Shown: positions 44,345 through 57,208, counted from the first letter of the stretch. The stretch is 64,000 nucleotides of DNA from Arthrinium phaeospermum (GCA_006503535.1 QYRS01000004.1:434001-498000), one strand, 5' to 3'. The notes: generated by a model from the letters alone, not told the origin. Made by a program: numbers and translations.

Positions 44345-45437
44345 GGTCGCTCTATGGAAATTATATCCTTTACCACATACCCTCTCTTGATCCAGAGACG
44401 GGTTTGTGTCATATATAGTATAAGACGCAGTTAGGCCCAACGCGGGCGCTGCAGTGGAGGGAAATGGCTGGCCCGGGGTCCATGTAAGTCGGTCCTGGTA
44501 TGACGGTCCAATCAGAATCGGGGCATGACAATTCCCTCGCCCTTTAGATTTTCTAGCAGATCAGCATCAATTCGCAACACATCAGGCGTGCAGACCTCAT
44601 TATATGTAGGGATTTCTTTGAATTTTCAATACTCGACGACTACCATATTTCTCGAATATTTTAGTTGAATTTCTTCTCTCTACAATCAACCGGCGAAGTT
44701 GGCGATTCGCATATGTGTATTTGGTAGTTCTGTGCTTGAGTGACTGGCATCAATGTGCTAATAATACTTTTTGGATCTTGACCACATCCATTTGCCCAAC
44801 GCACTGGACTGGCATTGTCTGTTTTCCTCATATCTAATTGGGTTACTAGAAAGAGCCATGTCCTCGCCAGCTTGCTCCTCAGGATCAATACGGTCATGCT
44901 TCAAGTTGTGGCTGAGAGGTTGCTTAATCGGGAGGCAAGATGAGCCTTGATTGTTGCTCAGTTTGGTTTGTAACCTAGCGCATTGTTGCAGGTGCTTGCA
45001 TTCCACCTGGTTGCTGCAGACAAGCCTTTTGCTAAACCCCGAAATCCAGCTGCAGCTCTGCCGCGACCCGACGCGCTTCAAGAACCCACTAAAATGTTAG
45101 CGGGCTTAGGTAACCTTTCCCGTGCCTGGGCCCCAGCACCAAAAACGTCACAGCACCTGCCAGGCTTGCCAAGTTCAGCAAGCTCAGTTCTGTTGCTTGC
45201 TTGCCTCACAGCCTCATCCCATCCTCGAAACAACAATAGCATGATTTAGGAGCAGGGGCCGCCAATTGTTCTCGATCCCGTTTTCTTTACGAAATAAGCC
45301 TATAGCACTGTAGCAGTTAAAAGCCTCCTACCTACCACTTCGCCGAATATTTCGTTACGACTGCGCGACGAACTGCCGGCCAGATTTCGCCTCGTGATCC
45401 AGGCGCCGAAAAAGCGAAGCCTTTCGAGTTTCCCACC
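44345..45437. promoter_or_regulatory. Divergent promoter region of ACR3 and RNPS1-like genes
   Basis: Nearly 1.1 kb without a supported ORF. It serves as upstream sequence for ACR3 (minus) and the RNPS1-like gene (plus). No definite regulatory element identified. Confidence 0.45.
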
Positions 45438-46594
45438 ATGGACTCCAGATCGCCATCGCGCGAGCGATACGGCCGCTCCCCCACGCCGCCTTCACGATAC
45501 TCGCGATCGCCCTCGCCCGTGCGCCGCCGTCGGTCGCCCACCAGATCAGCCTCGCCCGCGCCTCGTCGCAATGGGAGGTACCGTGACGATCGCAGCGAAA
45601 CCCGGAGCCGTAGCAGGACTCGCTCTCGCAGCTTCAGTCGCGGGAGGAGCGAGAGTCCTTTGCGAGGAAGCACTAAGGTCAGCCTCTTCCATATTCACCT
45701 TTTGCCCAGTCATCGAAGCCCCAATTCTTCCCAATCTGACAAGACAATCCCGTTACTCTCTCTCACTCTCCCTCACGCGCGAGCGCGGTGATCGCGGGGC
45801 AATTGCTAACTTGGCGCAATGTGACACAGATTGTAGTAGAGAAGCTCACAAAGAACATCAACGAGGATCATCTTCGCGAAGTTTTTGGCCAATATGGCCC
45901 CATCAAAGATCTCGACCTGCCCATGAACCGCCAATGTAAGTTGCCTGTCGCGTGACCCCAATTTTCCTTCAGTGGATAGGCACGTTTACTGACAGTCGTT
46001 GGGTCTACAGTCAACACGAATCGCGGTACTGCCTACATTCTCTTCAACCACGAAGCCGATGCCGAAGCCGCCATTGCGCACATGCACGAGGCCCAGGTCG
46101 ACGGCGCCACCATCAACGTCTCGATAGTATTGCCCCGGCGCAAATTTTCGCCCTCGCCGCCCACAGCTAGCCGTGGAGCCAACATCGATCCCAGAGTGCC
46201 CGCGCCCGGACGAGGCGGTGGCAGTGGTCGGGGAGGTCGGGGATTCGGAGGTGGATTTGGTGGTGGAGGTGGAGGCGGAGGACGAGGAAGACGCGGCGGA
46301 TCGCCTGGAGGAAGATTTGGCGGCGGTGGACGCGGAGGAAGAGATCGCGAACGGGATAACGTCGATGTCTACCGTCCCCGAGAACGCTCCGGCTCCTTTT
46401 CGCCTCCTCCCCGCCGAGGCCGCTCGCCTTCTTACGGTTCGCGGTCCCCTTCGCCCCCGCCCAAAAGGCGCGGTGGTGGTAGAGGTGGCGGCGGCGGCGG
46501 TAGACGCGATAGTTTCGACGACGACAGGAAGCGCAGTCCTAGTTACGACAGCTACCGCAGCCGCTCGCGAAGCCGGGGCCGTGCCTATCGCTAG
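45438..46594 (+). CDS. RNPS1-like SR-rich RRM protein
   Basis: Nuclear RNA-binding protein of about 309 aa from three exons: 45438-45677, 45830-45935 and 46011-46594. An Arg/Ser-rich N-terminus (SRSPSRERYGRSPTPPSRYS) precedes one RRM: RNP2 IVVEKLT, RNP1 degenerate as RGTAYILF, with EDHLREVFGQYGPIKDLDLP between them. A glycine/arginine-rich RGG region and a second RS tail ending SRSRSRGRAYR follow. This order (RS, single RRM, RGG/RS) matches RNPS1, a splicing activator of the exon-junction/ASAP complex. All exon phases agree. Confidence 0.85.
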
Positions 46595-47278
46595 AAACCC
46601 AGACCCCCCAACAGGAGCGGATAATGATACGAAGAATCGATACGTGCGCTTGGTCTATGTTTAAAAGAGGCGTTCTCGGACGGGATAAAAGATCGATACC
46701 TAGGCATATAGGGAGAAGCGTGGTCACACACGGTGAGCTTTCTCACTGCCGTAGTCTGAATTGACATTGATTTCCAGAACTAGTTTTCCCTACATATTTG
46801 GCGACGACATGTTTCGTTCCTCGACGTGCGACTTGATTCTACTTTCTACCTTGCTCCGGTCTACTGGACTTCACAGAATACCACGGGCTATCTGGATACA
46901 GCCAAGCTCGCCCACATCTGTATCGGACGGTGACTATTGACACTGGCGACATGATGCAACACGTGATTGCGCATTTCGGCATCATTGGATGCCAGATTCG
47001 ATGCCATCCAGGGATTCCGTTACAACACGTGCCGCCAAACCTGCTCTGGGACAAGTCGAATTCGTACATCGTTATCCAAAGTATCCCGAGGCCTGGTAAG
47101 AGATCGGACATACCGGTCAGAAAATGGCAGTCTAGTACAATCCTGTCGTACTGCCCTGACTCGGCGAAACACCCCGCCCAAACCATCGCCGCCGCAAATG
47201 GTATCGTTATAGCGGTGATGATAGTGATGGTGGGCGCAATGACAGCATTTTCACCACCCCGCCTGTCGTTGTCGCCGC
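46595..47278. other. Intergenic between convergent genes
   Basis: 3' regions of the RNPS1-like gene and of the proline-rich gene on the minus strand. No gene or repeat seen. Confidence 0.5.
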
Positions 47279-48157
47279 CTAGGGCCCAATCTCGAACTCG
47301 TTCAGACCGAGATAGTAGCTCCAGCGGGCGTGGTTGTCGTTGCGCCGGAAGCTGTGCGGGTCGTAGCTGTTCCGCCAGTAGGCCCAGTACGAAGCCCCGT
47401 AGACGGCGCGGAACCGCTCCGCGAGCGAGCGGCGGTAGGGGGCGGCGTGACGTAGCGCCGAGGAGGTGGGGGAAGAGGGTGGCGGCGGCGGCGGCGACCC
47501 GCGGACGAAGGCGTCGGCGCGCGCGACGGTGCGGCTGGGCAGGCCTAGTGACCACATGGTGCGGACGGTGCGGAGGGCGGCAGCGCGCAGGATGGCTTGG
47601 CGCTGCAGCAGGGTTAGGAGCTCGGTGACGAGGAGGGCGGTGAGGATGGTTTCGGGGCTTGCCGATGATAAGGGTGCGGATGGCGAGGGTGGGGGAGGCA
47701 GCGGCATGAGGAGGGCTAGAGCCAGCAGGGCGCGCTGCACGTAGAGGGCGGTTAGGTCCTGGGTCATGCGGCAGAGCATGTACTCGTGTACGGCGCGGCG
47801 GCGCTTTAGGTCGTTGTTGAGGTGGGGGCCGAAGTAGAAGTCGAGGGGGCGGAGGGCGTACTGGGGGACGGTTTGACCGGACGCTGGGGTGCGGGGAGGT
47901 GTTGGGGGGAGCTCGGTGGCGGTGGGATGGGGAGGAGGAGGGCCAAATAGGGGGCCGGGGCTGAATTGGCTGAAGGAAAGAGGGGGTAGGGCTGGCGGTG
48001 GCTGCGGCTGCTGCTGCTGCTGCTCGATGGAGGCCGCAGACGAGGGTTGCTGTTGGTCGCTGCTTGCGTTGCTGCTCATGCTGTCCGGCGTGGCTGGTCG
48101 GGTTGGGGGTGGTGTCGGCGGCGGCAGCTCGAAGCTGGGCGGCATGGTTCTGGACAT
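47279..48157 (-). CDS. Proline/glutamine-rich hypothetical protein
   Basis: A single-exon frame of 292 aa. The first 100 residues are low complexity (PPP, QQQQQ, SS). A conserved-looking core starts near residue 98 (QYALRPLDFYFGPHLNND), with helical hydrophobic stretches around 140-190 (ALYVQRALLALALLMPLP, ILTALLVTELLTLLQRQ), and the C-terminus is aromatic (SYWAYWRNSYDPHSF, WSYYLGLNEFEIG). I do not recognise the family. The aromatic C-terminus and strong G/C third-position bias make it a likely real gene. A membrane or peroxisomal location is possible, but nothing decides it. Confidence 0.6.
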   Translation of the reverse strand: MSRTMPPSFELPPPTPPPTRPATPDSMSSNASSDQQQPSSAASIEQQQQQPQPPPALPPLSFSQFSPGPLFGPPPPHPTATELPPTPPRTPASGQTVPQYALRPLDFYFGPHLNNDLKRRRAVHEYMLCRMTQDLTALYVQRALLALALLMPLPPPPSPSAPLSSASPETILTALLVTELLTLLQRQAILRAAALRTVRTMWSLGLPSRTVARADAFVRGSPPPPPPSSPTSSALRHAAPYRRSLAERFRAVYGASYWAYWRNSYDPHSFRRNDNHARWSYYLGLNEFEIGP

Positions 48158-48880
48158 TTTGGGTTGCTGCTGCTGCGACCGTGGAATTTTGTGATAATGC
48201 GTACGAAGCGCACGACCATGAGCTTAATAAGAGATGGTGGTGCTCGTGGTAGAAGACGACCACTGGCAGATTGGTTTAGTATATATCCCATTGCATCGCT
48301 TGTTTGCTCAATGCCCGGCGTTCTCGGCTACCTTTCAACCAATCCATTACTACATGCGTTTCTTGATGCATCTTCCAGGTTCAGTATTCGAACCAAGGCT
48401 TTCTGCAAGGTGCCATTTGCTTATTGACTACGAATTGTTTGCGAACTCGTGGAACACTATTGATGAATGGGCCTTTGTCGGCCACCGTGAGTTTGTGTCT
48501 CGGGTATATGGAAGATTCTCAGTCTGCCAGGAGGTGCGTGAACACATTCGGGGATTCTTCCACTCTCTATTCAGTATGTTTGACATGAAACGATAATCAA
48601 TCGCTGTGTGTGGGTGCAAAAAGGAGCATTGTTGACGGAATGAGGAGCCGGCCGAAGAGCATCCCGGCAAATCGTGACTCAGCCCGAGAGCAGCGCTGGG
48701 AGGTAACATTATAAAGATTGCGACAAAGATTGCTATAATGCAGTCGATGCTAGAATCAGACTTACAGCTAAGGAACCGTTGCGTAGGTAGACAGGGGTAA
48801 AAAGAAAGGGATATGTTTGGGAGAGAAAGAGGAAAGAGGTTAATGAGTAGAAAAAAGGGGGAAAAAGAAAAAGAAATACT

Positions 48881-48958
48881 GACCGCAGAAGGAATCGAAC
48901 CCTCTTGCCTGTAAGTATATGAATAAGAATACTACCGCTAGGCTACACCAGTCCGGTC
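48881..48958 (-). tRNA. tRNA-like sequence (possibly a pseudo-tRNA)
   Basis: On the minus strand the acceptor arms GACCGGA and TGCGGTC pair at six of seven positions. A T-arm with GGGTTCGATTCC (B box) and an A-box-like TAGCCTAGCGG are present, and the 3' flank is T-rich, as for RNA polymerase III termination. The anticodon region does not fold canonically (AGTAT/ATACT stem around a 10-nt loop), so no anticodon is assigned. It is either a tRNA with an unusual loop or a decayed copy. Confidence 0.45.
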
Positions 48959-51900
48959 AAGGGAGATCTGTGTCAAGTCGGGTTATAAAGACAGGGTGAC
49001 AAGGTAATACTTCGCACTCGGGTGGTTGTGTGGGCATTCAAGGTTTGGTGATGCCATGGGGCGTGGCACATGACCCGCGGTGCTGCCACTGTATTAACCG
49101 TGCAAGGAATTATATTATGCGCAATAGGATATCGTACAAGAGACTGAGGGTTGAATGTAAATAAAATCAATCCAGGCGAAGATAGGTAGGAGAGCATCTG
49201 CATCATGAGGGCAATTGGTCCAGAACACTGGCACCGTATCCCGAGTGTGCGGATCTTCCCAGTCGCAGATTTCGCGAAATTGCCGTCTGCCTTGTTGTCG
49301 TTGCGGTCCTCCTCTTACGGCAGGCGACAGTCGTGATCGTGGAAGAGCACCTGAACCCCGTTGTCGATATTGCCAGACCACTTTAGAATCAAGCAAACCA
49401 ACCCCCGGCCTGCTATTGCGCCTAGTATACGAGATTGTTCAGGCCACCCATACGGAGGCTGACACGCACTTGCGCCTGTCCGTGGCGGTTATGGTATAAG
49501 AATGGCACACCTCGTCGAATTAGGCTGTGGAAAAAGCCTGTTGTCGCTCCGTCGACGTGGTGGTGATGCTGCTGTTGATGGTGCCGCACGATCAACGCTC
49601 TAATATCTTCTGTGCCACCGGAAGTCTTAGAAGCCACATTCGCTATCCGTACCAAGATTGGTGATGTAGAACCACGTTCTAGGCACACGCGCCACAGGAA
49701 CATGAGGTCCACACGTCGTCTAGGTGCTCCAGGATGAGCTTGGCGAGCCCCATGGTCAAGAAGACGGCTTCCGCTGCTCTCACGGAGGGAAGGTTGGCCC
49801 CCTAGTGCTGTGTCGCGCGCATGCGCATGGTCTATCCAGAGCAGGAAGTCTTTTCAAAATGGGCCTATCTCATCGGATATGGCTCTGGTTCCCGCCGAAC
49901 ACCACCGCCGCCTTTCCGGCCCCGGCGCCGGAGGGCCACGGCATTCTTGCTGGAGAGCCTCAACGCAAATATGGGGAACGAAACTGTTACTCATTCTAAA
50001 TGGGAGTCAGTATGAGTAATAGTAGTTGAAAGATATTCAGATTGTCCCCTTCATGTTCTGGCGTGCAAGACCAGGACTGGTGCTGTTGAATACAATTGAC
50101 TCGGATTCTATTCGACATCATCGCAAGAATTTATCTTGGTGCTACCAGTAACGCCCATTGAAAACCAAAGTAAGAGTAAGGCTTGCAGTGCTTTTCTCTC
50201 ATTCTAGTGAATCCTTGATGTTCAGCCTGACCTACATCATGCTGGAGTTATGTATTGTTGACCAAGCTTCAGTTATCGCCGCATGCCTCTTAACTAGCTG
50301 GTTCAGGGGAAAATGACAAGATGCCCGCATATGCAGGTTGGGGAAACAGCAGCGGGAGGCCGTTGATGGCTTGCTTCGGTTTTCTTCTTCTTCTTTGCTT
50401 TCCTTCTTCTTCCTGTCTCTATGCATGCTGACGAGACGAGACAATCTAGGACCTGTGGCTTCTGATTCAGATCGCCTTTGCAGACGTCACCAACTTACGA
50501 GACATGCATGGTGCGACCAGCCTCGCCTGCATGTATTTACTTGACGTGACTCGTTGGTGGTTGTGGTGCATGATATTCCAGCGATATACGAGGCCGCGCG
50601 AATTACTGCTAAAAGGGTGGCAGGTGGGCGATGTGAGAACTACACGCTCTCCGATGTGAGTGCATCATGGAATGCAAATGTCAAGCAATTTGCGTGACGA
50701 AACTCAATTGGCCTGGTCAGGGGCAGCATATACGGAATGGGAAAGCTTAACTGAAAAGCAGTAATTCTATAATACGAACGAGCCCAGTAGGCTGGATTCA
50801 TCCAAGTGACGGAAAGTTCAGAGATGCAGATTGACGTTGGTGACCAAGGAGGGGAGATCCTGGTAGCTGGTGACTTGAACATGGCCATGGGGCGATGCTT
50901 TCTGACCGTTGCGACTGTAGCTGCATGCAAAGCGACCATGGCATGGTTCCTGCAGACGGACAAATCTCACGACTCACTCCGTAATTTCAATGCGACAACT
51001 TCGCTTATTGATCCTAACCGGCAGGCTTTACTTGCTTGTTTTGGAGCCCATTGGCCAATCAGGGTGCTGCCCGCGAGTGATCTACTTGTAGTAGATAGCC
51101 TCCTTCTCACATTAGGGACCGGGGAGGTTGGCATTGCTAAGAAGGAAATTGCGCATCAAGCTTTAACCAACTGCCAAGCTCTCTCCGATGCCGCATCCCT
51201 TCTCTTGTTTGTTTCCTGCGCCGCAACCAAACACCATGGCTTGTCCTCTGGGAATTGCCGCTATATCAGAACCGTGATTGGCGTGCGACCATATGCGTGC
51301 TTGCTTGTACAATCGAAGCTATGGGCTAACCCGGTCGCACTACGGCCCTCCCCACCTCAAACAGTAAGTAGCATCCGCTATCGTTCGAGTGACAGAGTGA
51401 GTTAGCAGCTTCCACCAACGGGCTGTCGAGGGTGACATGATGGATACGACCGTGATTCTCGACGTATGCCCAGCTCTCGGGCCGAAACATGACTTTAGGG
51501 CCCCGTCGTTTTCTTTCTTTCTGGTCCCCGGAGGTGAGACTCTCCCGTGATGGGCCGTGGCTGCGTTGCATATATAGCGCCCACTCATGAATCAGCACGT
51601 CCAGCGGTGTGCACCCAAGGCAGCAAATAGGCGCAATCCAGACCGTTGGCGCGCTGCGAAGGCGCATGTCGCACAACAGACCAAACAATCACGAATCGCA
51701 TCTGCCTGGTCTTCGGACCATCTCCCTTTGCTGAACTTGTGGTATCGTGCGTGCATGCATTTTGCCTCTTTGTTTACAGCGACACTAGTCCGGGGGGTGG
51801 ACTGTTAGCTCCCCCAAGCTCCCATGTCGCATGCTACCTCATTTGGTCCCGCCCCGAGGACCTGCCTCTTCCGGCAGGTGTCTTGGATAATCCCCATACG

Positions 51901-52336
51901 GATCATGGAAGCCGGCCCTGCCCGCAGCCGGAACGCCACCTAACAACTAAACCCCCCTCGCCTAAGCGTCTGCGACCTGCATGATTACCAGCACTGATAT
52001 GGAGTCAGGCCAGTCAGCCAGTGAGTGGGGTGCGATGGGTATGGGTGTTAGCTGTTGGTTTTCAGATAGGCCGCAAGCCGGGGGGTCGTCGAACGGAGAA
52101 TAGGCCTGGAAGATATGCTATCGCCGCCACCCACGACGACCCGCAGCCAGCAGTTCCTTGCAGGGTCTTAGGCCGTGCAACCGACATGCAGCGGCCACCA
52201 GCCCATGAGGGGAAAGAGACATATCTCAATGTCACTCCTCCATTCGCCGTGTAATGTAATCTGCTATCTTAAGGTAGCGGCTGCAGGGTATGCCCAGTCC
52301 ACTTGCTAGGCAGGCCGCCCATCATGGACGATCACC

Positions 52337-52344
52337 TATATAAA
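52337..52344 (+). promoter_or_regulatory. TATA box of the S41 peptidase gene
   Basis: TATATAAA lies 146 bp before the start codon at 52483, a usual distance in filamentous ascomycetes. Confidence 0.5.
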
Positions 52345-52482
52345 GGACCCTGCCGAAGGTCGCGTCTTGTCGGGAGCAGGAAGATGTTCCAGAGCTCTTC
52401 TCGCTTCTGACCTTGACTCCCGCCCACCTGAACGTGGCCTAATACAGACAGAATAGCTTTCTGTTTCCTTTGAATTGCCATC

Positions 52483-54853
52483 ATGAGGGGTCCTGTCGCT
52501 CAGCGCAGCGCTGCGGTGCTCGCACTGGCTAGTGGTGTCACCGCCGCCAGCTCCGCCAGCGCCAGCTATCCCGCCACGGCCTCCACCTCGGCCACGCCCA
52601 CCTCGGCCACTGCAGCCTGCGCCGTCGTCAGCGCCGCGTGGGCGTCGCAGGTCGCGGCGTCGCCCTCGGCCACGCCCACGGTGGAGGCCAAGGTGGCCTA
52701 CGAGTGCCTCAACTCGGTGCCCGTCGCCAAGGCGGAGGCGCTGCGGTTCGTGGACGGGCTTGTCCCTTACCTCGAGTGGCAGTCGGACACGGCCTGGAAG
52801 AAGGACCCGCCCGCGAGCTACTTCTACCCGCCCCACGACATGTGGGCCGAGCTCGCCTCGGTGCGCGCCGGCATCGAGTCCGACAAGTACGCGAGCGAGT
52901 ACGCCTGGCAGGCCGACATGTACCTGCGCGTCTTCGGCCCGGGCCACGACGGCCACCTGTACGTCTACTCGGACGTGCTGACCAACGCGCTCGAGTTCGC
53001 CCGGCCGTTCGCGCTGGTGTCCGTCAGCGCCGACGGCAGCGCCACCCCCGAGATCAAGGTCTACGACGACGTCATGACCTCCCCGGACACGGCCTCGACC
53101 ATCACCAAAATCAACGGCAAGGACGCCGCCGCCTTCATCGAGGACGCCATCTTCGCCGTCTCGGGCAACCAGGACAAGGACTCGGCCTACAACTCCATGT
53201 TCTACGAGAAGGCCTTCGCCGCCAGCCAGGGCACCGGCTACTTCAAGCAGGGCGGCCGCACCCGCTACGTCTACCCGGGCGCCGCCACCTCTTTTGTCTT
53301 TGCCAACGGCACCGAGCTCGAGCTGCCCAACTCGGCCCTCGTCAAGGGCAACTGGACGGGCGTCGTCGACGGCCCCTCCTTTTTCGCCCAGTTCGCGCCC
53401 TACGCCAAGAGCAGCAGCAGCAGCCCGCCCCCGACGTCCACGTCGTCGGCCCCGGCCGTCGCTACGCCCACGGGCGTGCCGGGATACCCTAAGCCCGTCA
53501 TCGTCAGCTCCGACACCGTCGTCTCGGGCTACTTCCTCGACCAGCCCGGCTTCGAGGATGTTGCGGTCCTGTCCATGCTGTCCTTCTCGCCCGAGAACCC
53601 CGCTGAGTTCCAGCGCGTCGTCGAGTCCTTCTTCGACAAGGCCGTCGCGGCGGGCAAGAAGAAGCTCGTCGTGGACGTTCAGGTCAACGGTGGTGGCTAC
53701 ATCTTCCAGGGCTACGATACGTAAGTGTTTCCATCATCCCCGCTCTATAATCAGTATGGACCAAAATGCTAATTCGTTACACAGCTTCCGCCAGATCTTC
53801 CCCGACATCGAGCAGGAGGGCACCGGCCGCTGGCGCTACTCGCCCGGCTTCGAAGCCATCTCCAAGGTCTTCGCCAAGAACTGCGAGGGCTACGACCCGT
53901 ACACCGCCCCGGACGAGCTGATCCAGCAGTGCGAGAGCGTGTACAACTGGCAGTACGACTACGACCGCGCCAACAAAAACTTCACGTCCTACGAGGACAA
54001 GTTCCCGCCGGCCGAGTCCAAGGGCGACCCGTACACGGAGCTGATGCAGTGGAACTTCGACAACCCGCTCGACACCATCAACCAGACGTACGGCATCGGC
54101 TACGACATCACGGGCTACGGCACGCGCAAGAACTACACGTCGCGGCCCTTCGGCGGGCCCGAGAACATCGTCGTGCTGTTCGACGGCTACTGCGCCTCGA
54201 CCTGCACCCTCTTCTCCCAGTTCATGAAGCACGACGCCGGCGTGCAGTTCATCGCCATGGGCGGCCGGCCCTCGGTCCACGACAAGATCCAGGGCGTCGG
54301 CGGCGTCAAGGGCTCCCAGTCCTACTCCTTCAGCTCCGTCTACAGCTACACCCAGCTCGCGCGCAAGCACACCGCGGACCCCGAAATCACTGAACAGCTC
54401 GACCGCTTCACCCCCTACGCCTTCGCCCGCACCTCCAACGCCGGCATCAACGTGAAAGACGAGATCCTGCGCGACAACTGGGACGACGGCACCCCCGCCC
54501 AGTTCGTCGCCGAGTACGCCGACTGCCGCCTCTTCTGGCAGGCCGACATGCACAAGGACATCACCAACCTCTGGACCGCCGCCGCGACCGCCGCCTTCAA
54601 GGGCGGCAAGTGCGCCTTTGGCGCCATCGACCACTCTTCCTCCTCCAAGACCGCTGCCCGCAGCGAGAGCGAGGCCGAGAACAGAATCGCGCCGTTCGGC
54701 AAGCCGCGCTTCACCATCCCCAAGGCCCGCCCCGTGCCGATGCGCGTCCCCGTCGGCCAGAGCGTCGTCAAGCGGCAGGCCGAGGCGCAGAAGGCGCCCG
54801 GCGAGAAGTCGTGGGTCTTCATGGCCAACCAGCACATGGTTGCCGACAACTAA
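52483..54853 (+). CDS. Secreted S41-family peptidase (UstP/CPAF-like)
   Basis: About 768 aa from two exons, 52483-53720 and 53785-54853. A short hydrophobic N-terminus looks like a signal peptide, followed by a Ser/Thr/Ala-rich stretch. Residues about 60-330 form the N-terminal and PDZ-like parts. The S41 catalytic region begins near residue 375 (KLVVDVQVNGGGYIFQGYDT), and VVLFDGYCASTCTLFSQF near residue 560 holds the expected nucleophile serine. Several N-glycosylation sites are present, for example NYTS. The family includes UstP of fungal RiPP clusters and many stand-alone secreted proteases. Codon use is very G/C-rich. The gene is upstream of and convergent with the monooxygenase, about 300 bp apart. 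Confidence 0.85.
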
Positions 54854-55156
54854 AACACACCATAACTGGCTTGATGTTCATAGTCATGCTCTCAAGTCTA
54901 CTTTCTTGCAAATAGGACAATATCATCTATGTACAAAGCAATAATGAATAATATATATTACTTAACCCCTAACCCTACTGGTGTCGTTCTATGGACAATT
55001 TGGTATATCGTAGAAGTGTAATGTATGGAATAACTGTAGAAAGAAGTGCCGAAAGTAGCGGTATGGTGCTCAACTCCATGCTCATGACCTTTTTCGCCCG
55101 AGTATTATAGGTCTATTCAACGCCATTGCTAAATTATGGAGGCTTCCAAAGATTTA
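54854..55156. other. Short convergent intergenic spacer
   Basis: 3' regions of the S41 and monooxygenase genes. Contains AACCCCTAACCCTA at 54964-54977, a chance-length telomere-like string. Confidence 0.5.
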
Positions 55157-57208
55157 CTACTTGAGCCCCAGCAACTCCTTCTCCCTCTTAGAAAACCCCT
55201 TCTCCCCCCTCGCCGTCCGCAAAATCGTCGCCGCCGCCAACTCCGGGTTCGCGCCCCGGCCGCAGAGCCGCCACTGCGCGTTACAGGTCACGTCGAAGTA
55301 GACGGCGCTCAAGCAGCGCAGCCCGTCGAGCAAGCCACCGTTGCGGAGCAGGAGCCGCGGGGCTAGTAAGCGGCCCATGGTCGGGTTCGCCCCAGCGGCG
55401 CCAGCAGGCTGTCGATCAGCGGCACGTACGACTCGCTGTTGGCGTGCCGGGGAGAGTCGACGTAGTTGGCGCGCCGCCACGCCTGCTCCTTGCGGATCGC
55501 GGCGGCCAGGGCCGCGCCCCGGGGCGGCGCGTGGTGGCCCGCGAGCGCGCTCACGACGTAGCGCGCCGAGGCCTCGGCGGCGGGCGGGGCGGGACCGGGC
55601 AGTTCGGTCATGCCGACGAAGTAGAGGTTGCGGTAGCGCTGCGGCACCACCATCTTGTAAAGGTGGATGCTGTCGTCGTCGTCCTGGTCGTTGTCGCCGC
55701 GCAGGACGTCGGCGGGGAGGTGGGGCTGGGTGCGGTGGTAGCCCGTGCAGGCGATGACGACGTCGAGGTTCTCGAGGCGCGTGCCGTCCGACAGCACGAG
55801 GCCGCCGTCGCCCTCGAAGCCGTCGACGTCGGCGCGGTGCACCTTGATCGCCCGCGTGCGCACCCGCTCCAGGAACTCGCTGCGGATCGTCGGGTTCTGC
55901 TGCATCATGCTGTGCTCCGGCTTCAGCTCGTCCGGGTGCGGGCCCTGCACCGCGTCGAGCAGCTTCTGCTGCGTCCACTCGCCGAGCCGGCCCGGCATCC
56001 AGACCTGCGTGGCGCGGTTGTCCCACGCCTCGGCCGTCTTGCCCAGGACGTAGCGCGGGATGACCCAGGTCCCGCGCCGCGTCACCAGGTGCACCTCGCG
56101 GCAGCCGGCCGCCGTCAGCTCGCACGCGATGTCGATGGCCGACGAGCCCGCGCCGATGAGGGCCACGCGCTGGCCCGCGAACCGGCCCGGGCGCCGGTAG
56201 TAGTGCGTGTGGAAGAACTCCCCTTTAAAATTCTCCTTGAGGCCCTGGAAGTCCGGCACCCGCGGGATCGTGTTGTACCCGATGGCCGAGATGACGGCGT
56301 CGTACGTGCGCTGCTGCGGCTCCTTGTCGTTGGGTCCCTGGAAGGTGACGGTCCAGGTCGTGCCCTGGTCGTCGGGCTCGTCCGCGCTATCGCCGCTGCT
56401 GCGGTCAGGCACGCATCGCAGGATCTTGGTGCTCAGGCGAATGTGCGGATGCAGTTTGAAGTGGTCCGCGTACTCGACGAGGTACTGGTGCATCTCCCAG
56501 TGGCTAAAGTAGTCGCCATGGCGCGCAGGATCTATGGGGAAGTCACTGAAGCCCGTGGTATCGCGGCACGAGTTCAGAACTACGCCGTCGTAGATGGACG
56601 AGTGCAGCTCGCCCGAGGCCTTGTCAGGCTCCGCTTGGTATGCCCATTGGCCGCCGATCTCCGGGCGGGTCTCGAAGACCTCGGGGACGATCTCGACGCC
56701 TCCGTCTGCCCCTTCCGCAAGGCACTCCTTGCAGGCGACAAGGCCCGAAAGTCCTGTGTCAGATAGACTCAGGTTAGCGATTGTGCCACATGATTGGCTC
56801 TAATGTGCAAAGTCAAGTAGGCGGTATAGTTCCTGCATGTGCTATACATCTCGCGCATGAAAACCACCTTCCCCCTTCTTATCCATGCGCTGCATGTTGA
56901 ACATTAGACAGACGGCTTCTGGGCCGTTCGTCCAATGAACGTCCTGCGTGAGGAATAGATGAGGTCATCTCTTGGCCGAGGAAGGGTGGTATGCATACTC
57001 CGTAGAGTGCTGGGCATTTTTCTCACGCATGGCTGCGATCCTTCTTAATGTTTTTCGTGGCCTGCAAGCTGACTCTGACAGGCACAGGGGTGTTTTTTGT
57101 CTGTGTGTGGGGGCTACGAGAGCTTGAAAGTTGAGACTCACCTGCGCCGATGATTGCGACCCTCTTCTTCTGGGCGTGCTTCCCTGGTTCTACATCTATC
57201 GACTCCAT
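55157..57208 (-). CDS. Flavin-containing monooxygenase (FMO-like), with a one-base frameshift near the C-terminus
   Basis: FAD- and NADPH-dependent oxygenase. Exon 1 is 57208-57142 and exon 2 begins at 56753, after a long 388-nt intron. The FAD motif VAIIGAGLSGL spans the splice site. The FMO signature is FKGEFFHTHYYR, and the NADPH site is VALIGAGSSAIDIA. In the main frame translation ends at 55363. Family-like sequence (ANPTMGRLLAPRL, then an acceptable C-terminus ending ELLGLK) continues in another frame to 55157. The shift maps to the CCCC run at 55390-55393 (GGGG on the coding strand); one more G restores the frame, giving about 554 aa. This is more likely an assembly error than a disabled gene. 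Confidence 0.85.

Larger units (their letters stand above)
48158..52482. other. 4.3-kb region without a supported protein gene
   Basis: Several ORFs of 60-200 codons exist (for example 50806-51405 on the plus strand and 48234-48596), but none has a domain, signal peptide or splice structure I can support. Contains a tRNA-like sequence at 48881-48958. The right end is the promoter of the S41 peptidase gene, with TATATAAA at 52337-52344. Confidence 0.5.

Noticed and set aside
48234..48596. 120-codon plus-strand ORF
   Set aside because: Reasonable amino-acid mix but no family similarity, and it overlaps the promoter side of the proline-rich gene; not enough evidence.
50806..51405. 199-codon plus-strand ORF
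   Set aside because: No ATG at its first codon, no domain, no signal peptide and no splice support; ORFs of this length occur by chance in this composition.
54964..54977. Telomere-like AACCCCTAACCCTA
   Set aside because: Only about two units, not at an end; consistent with chance.
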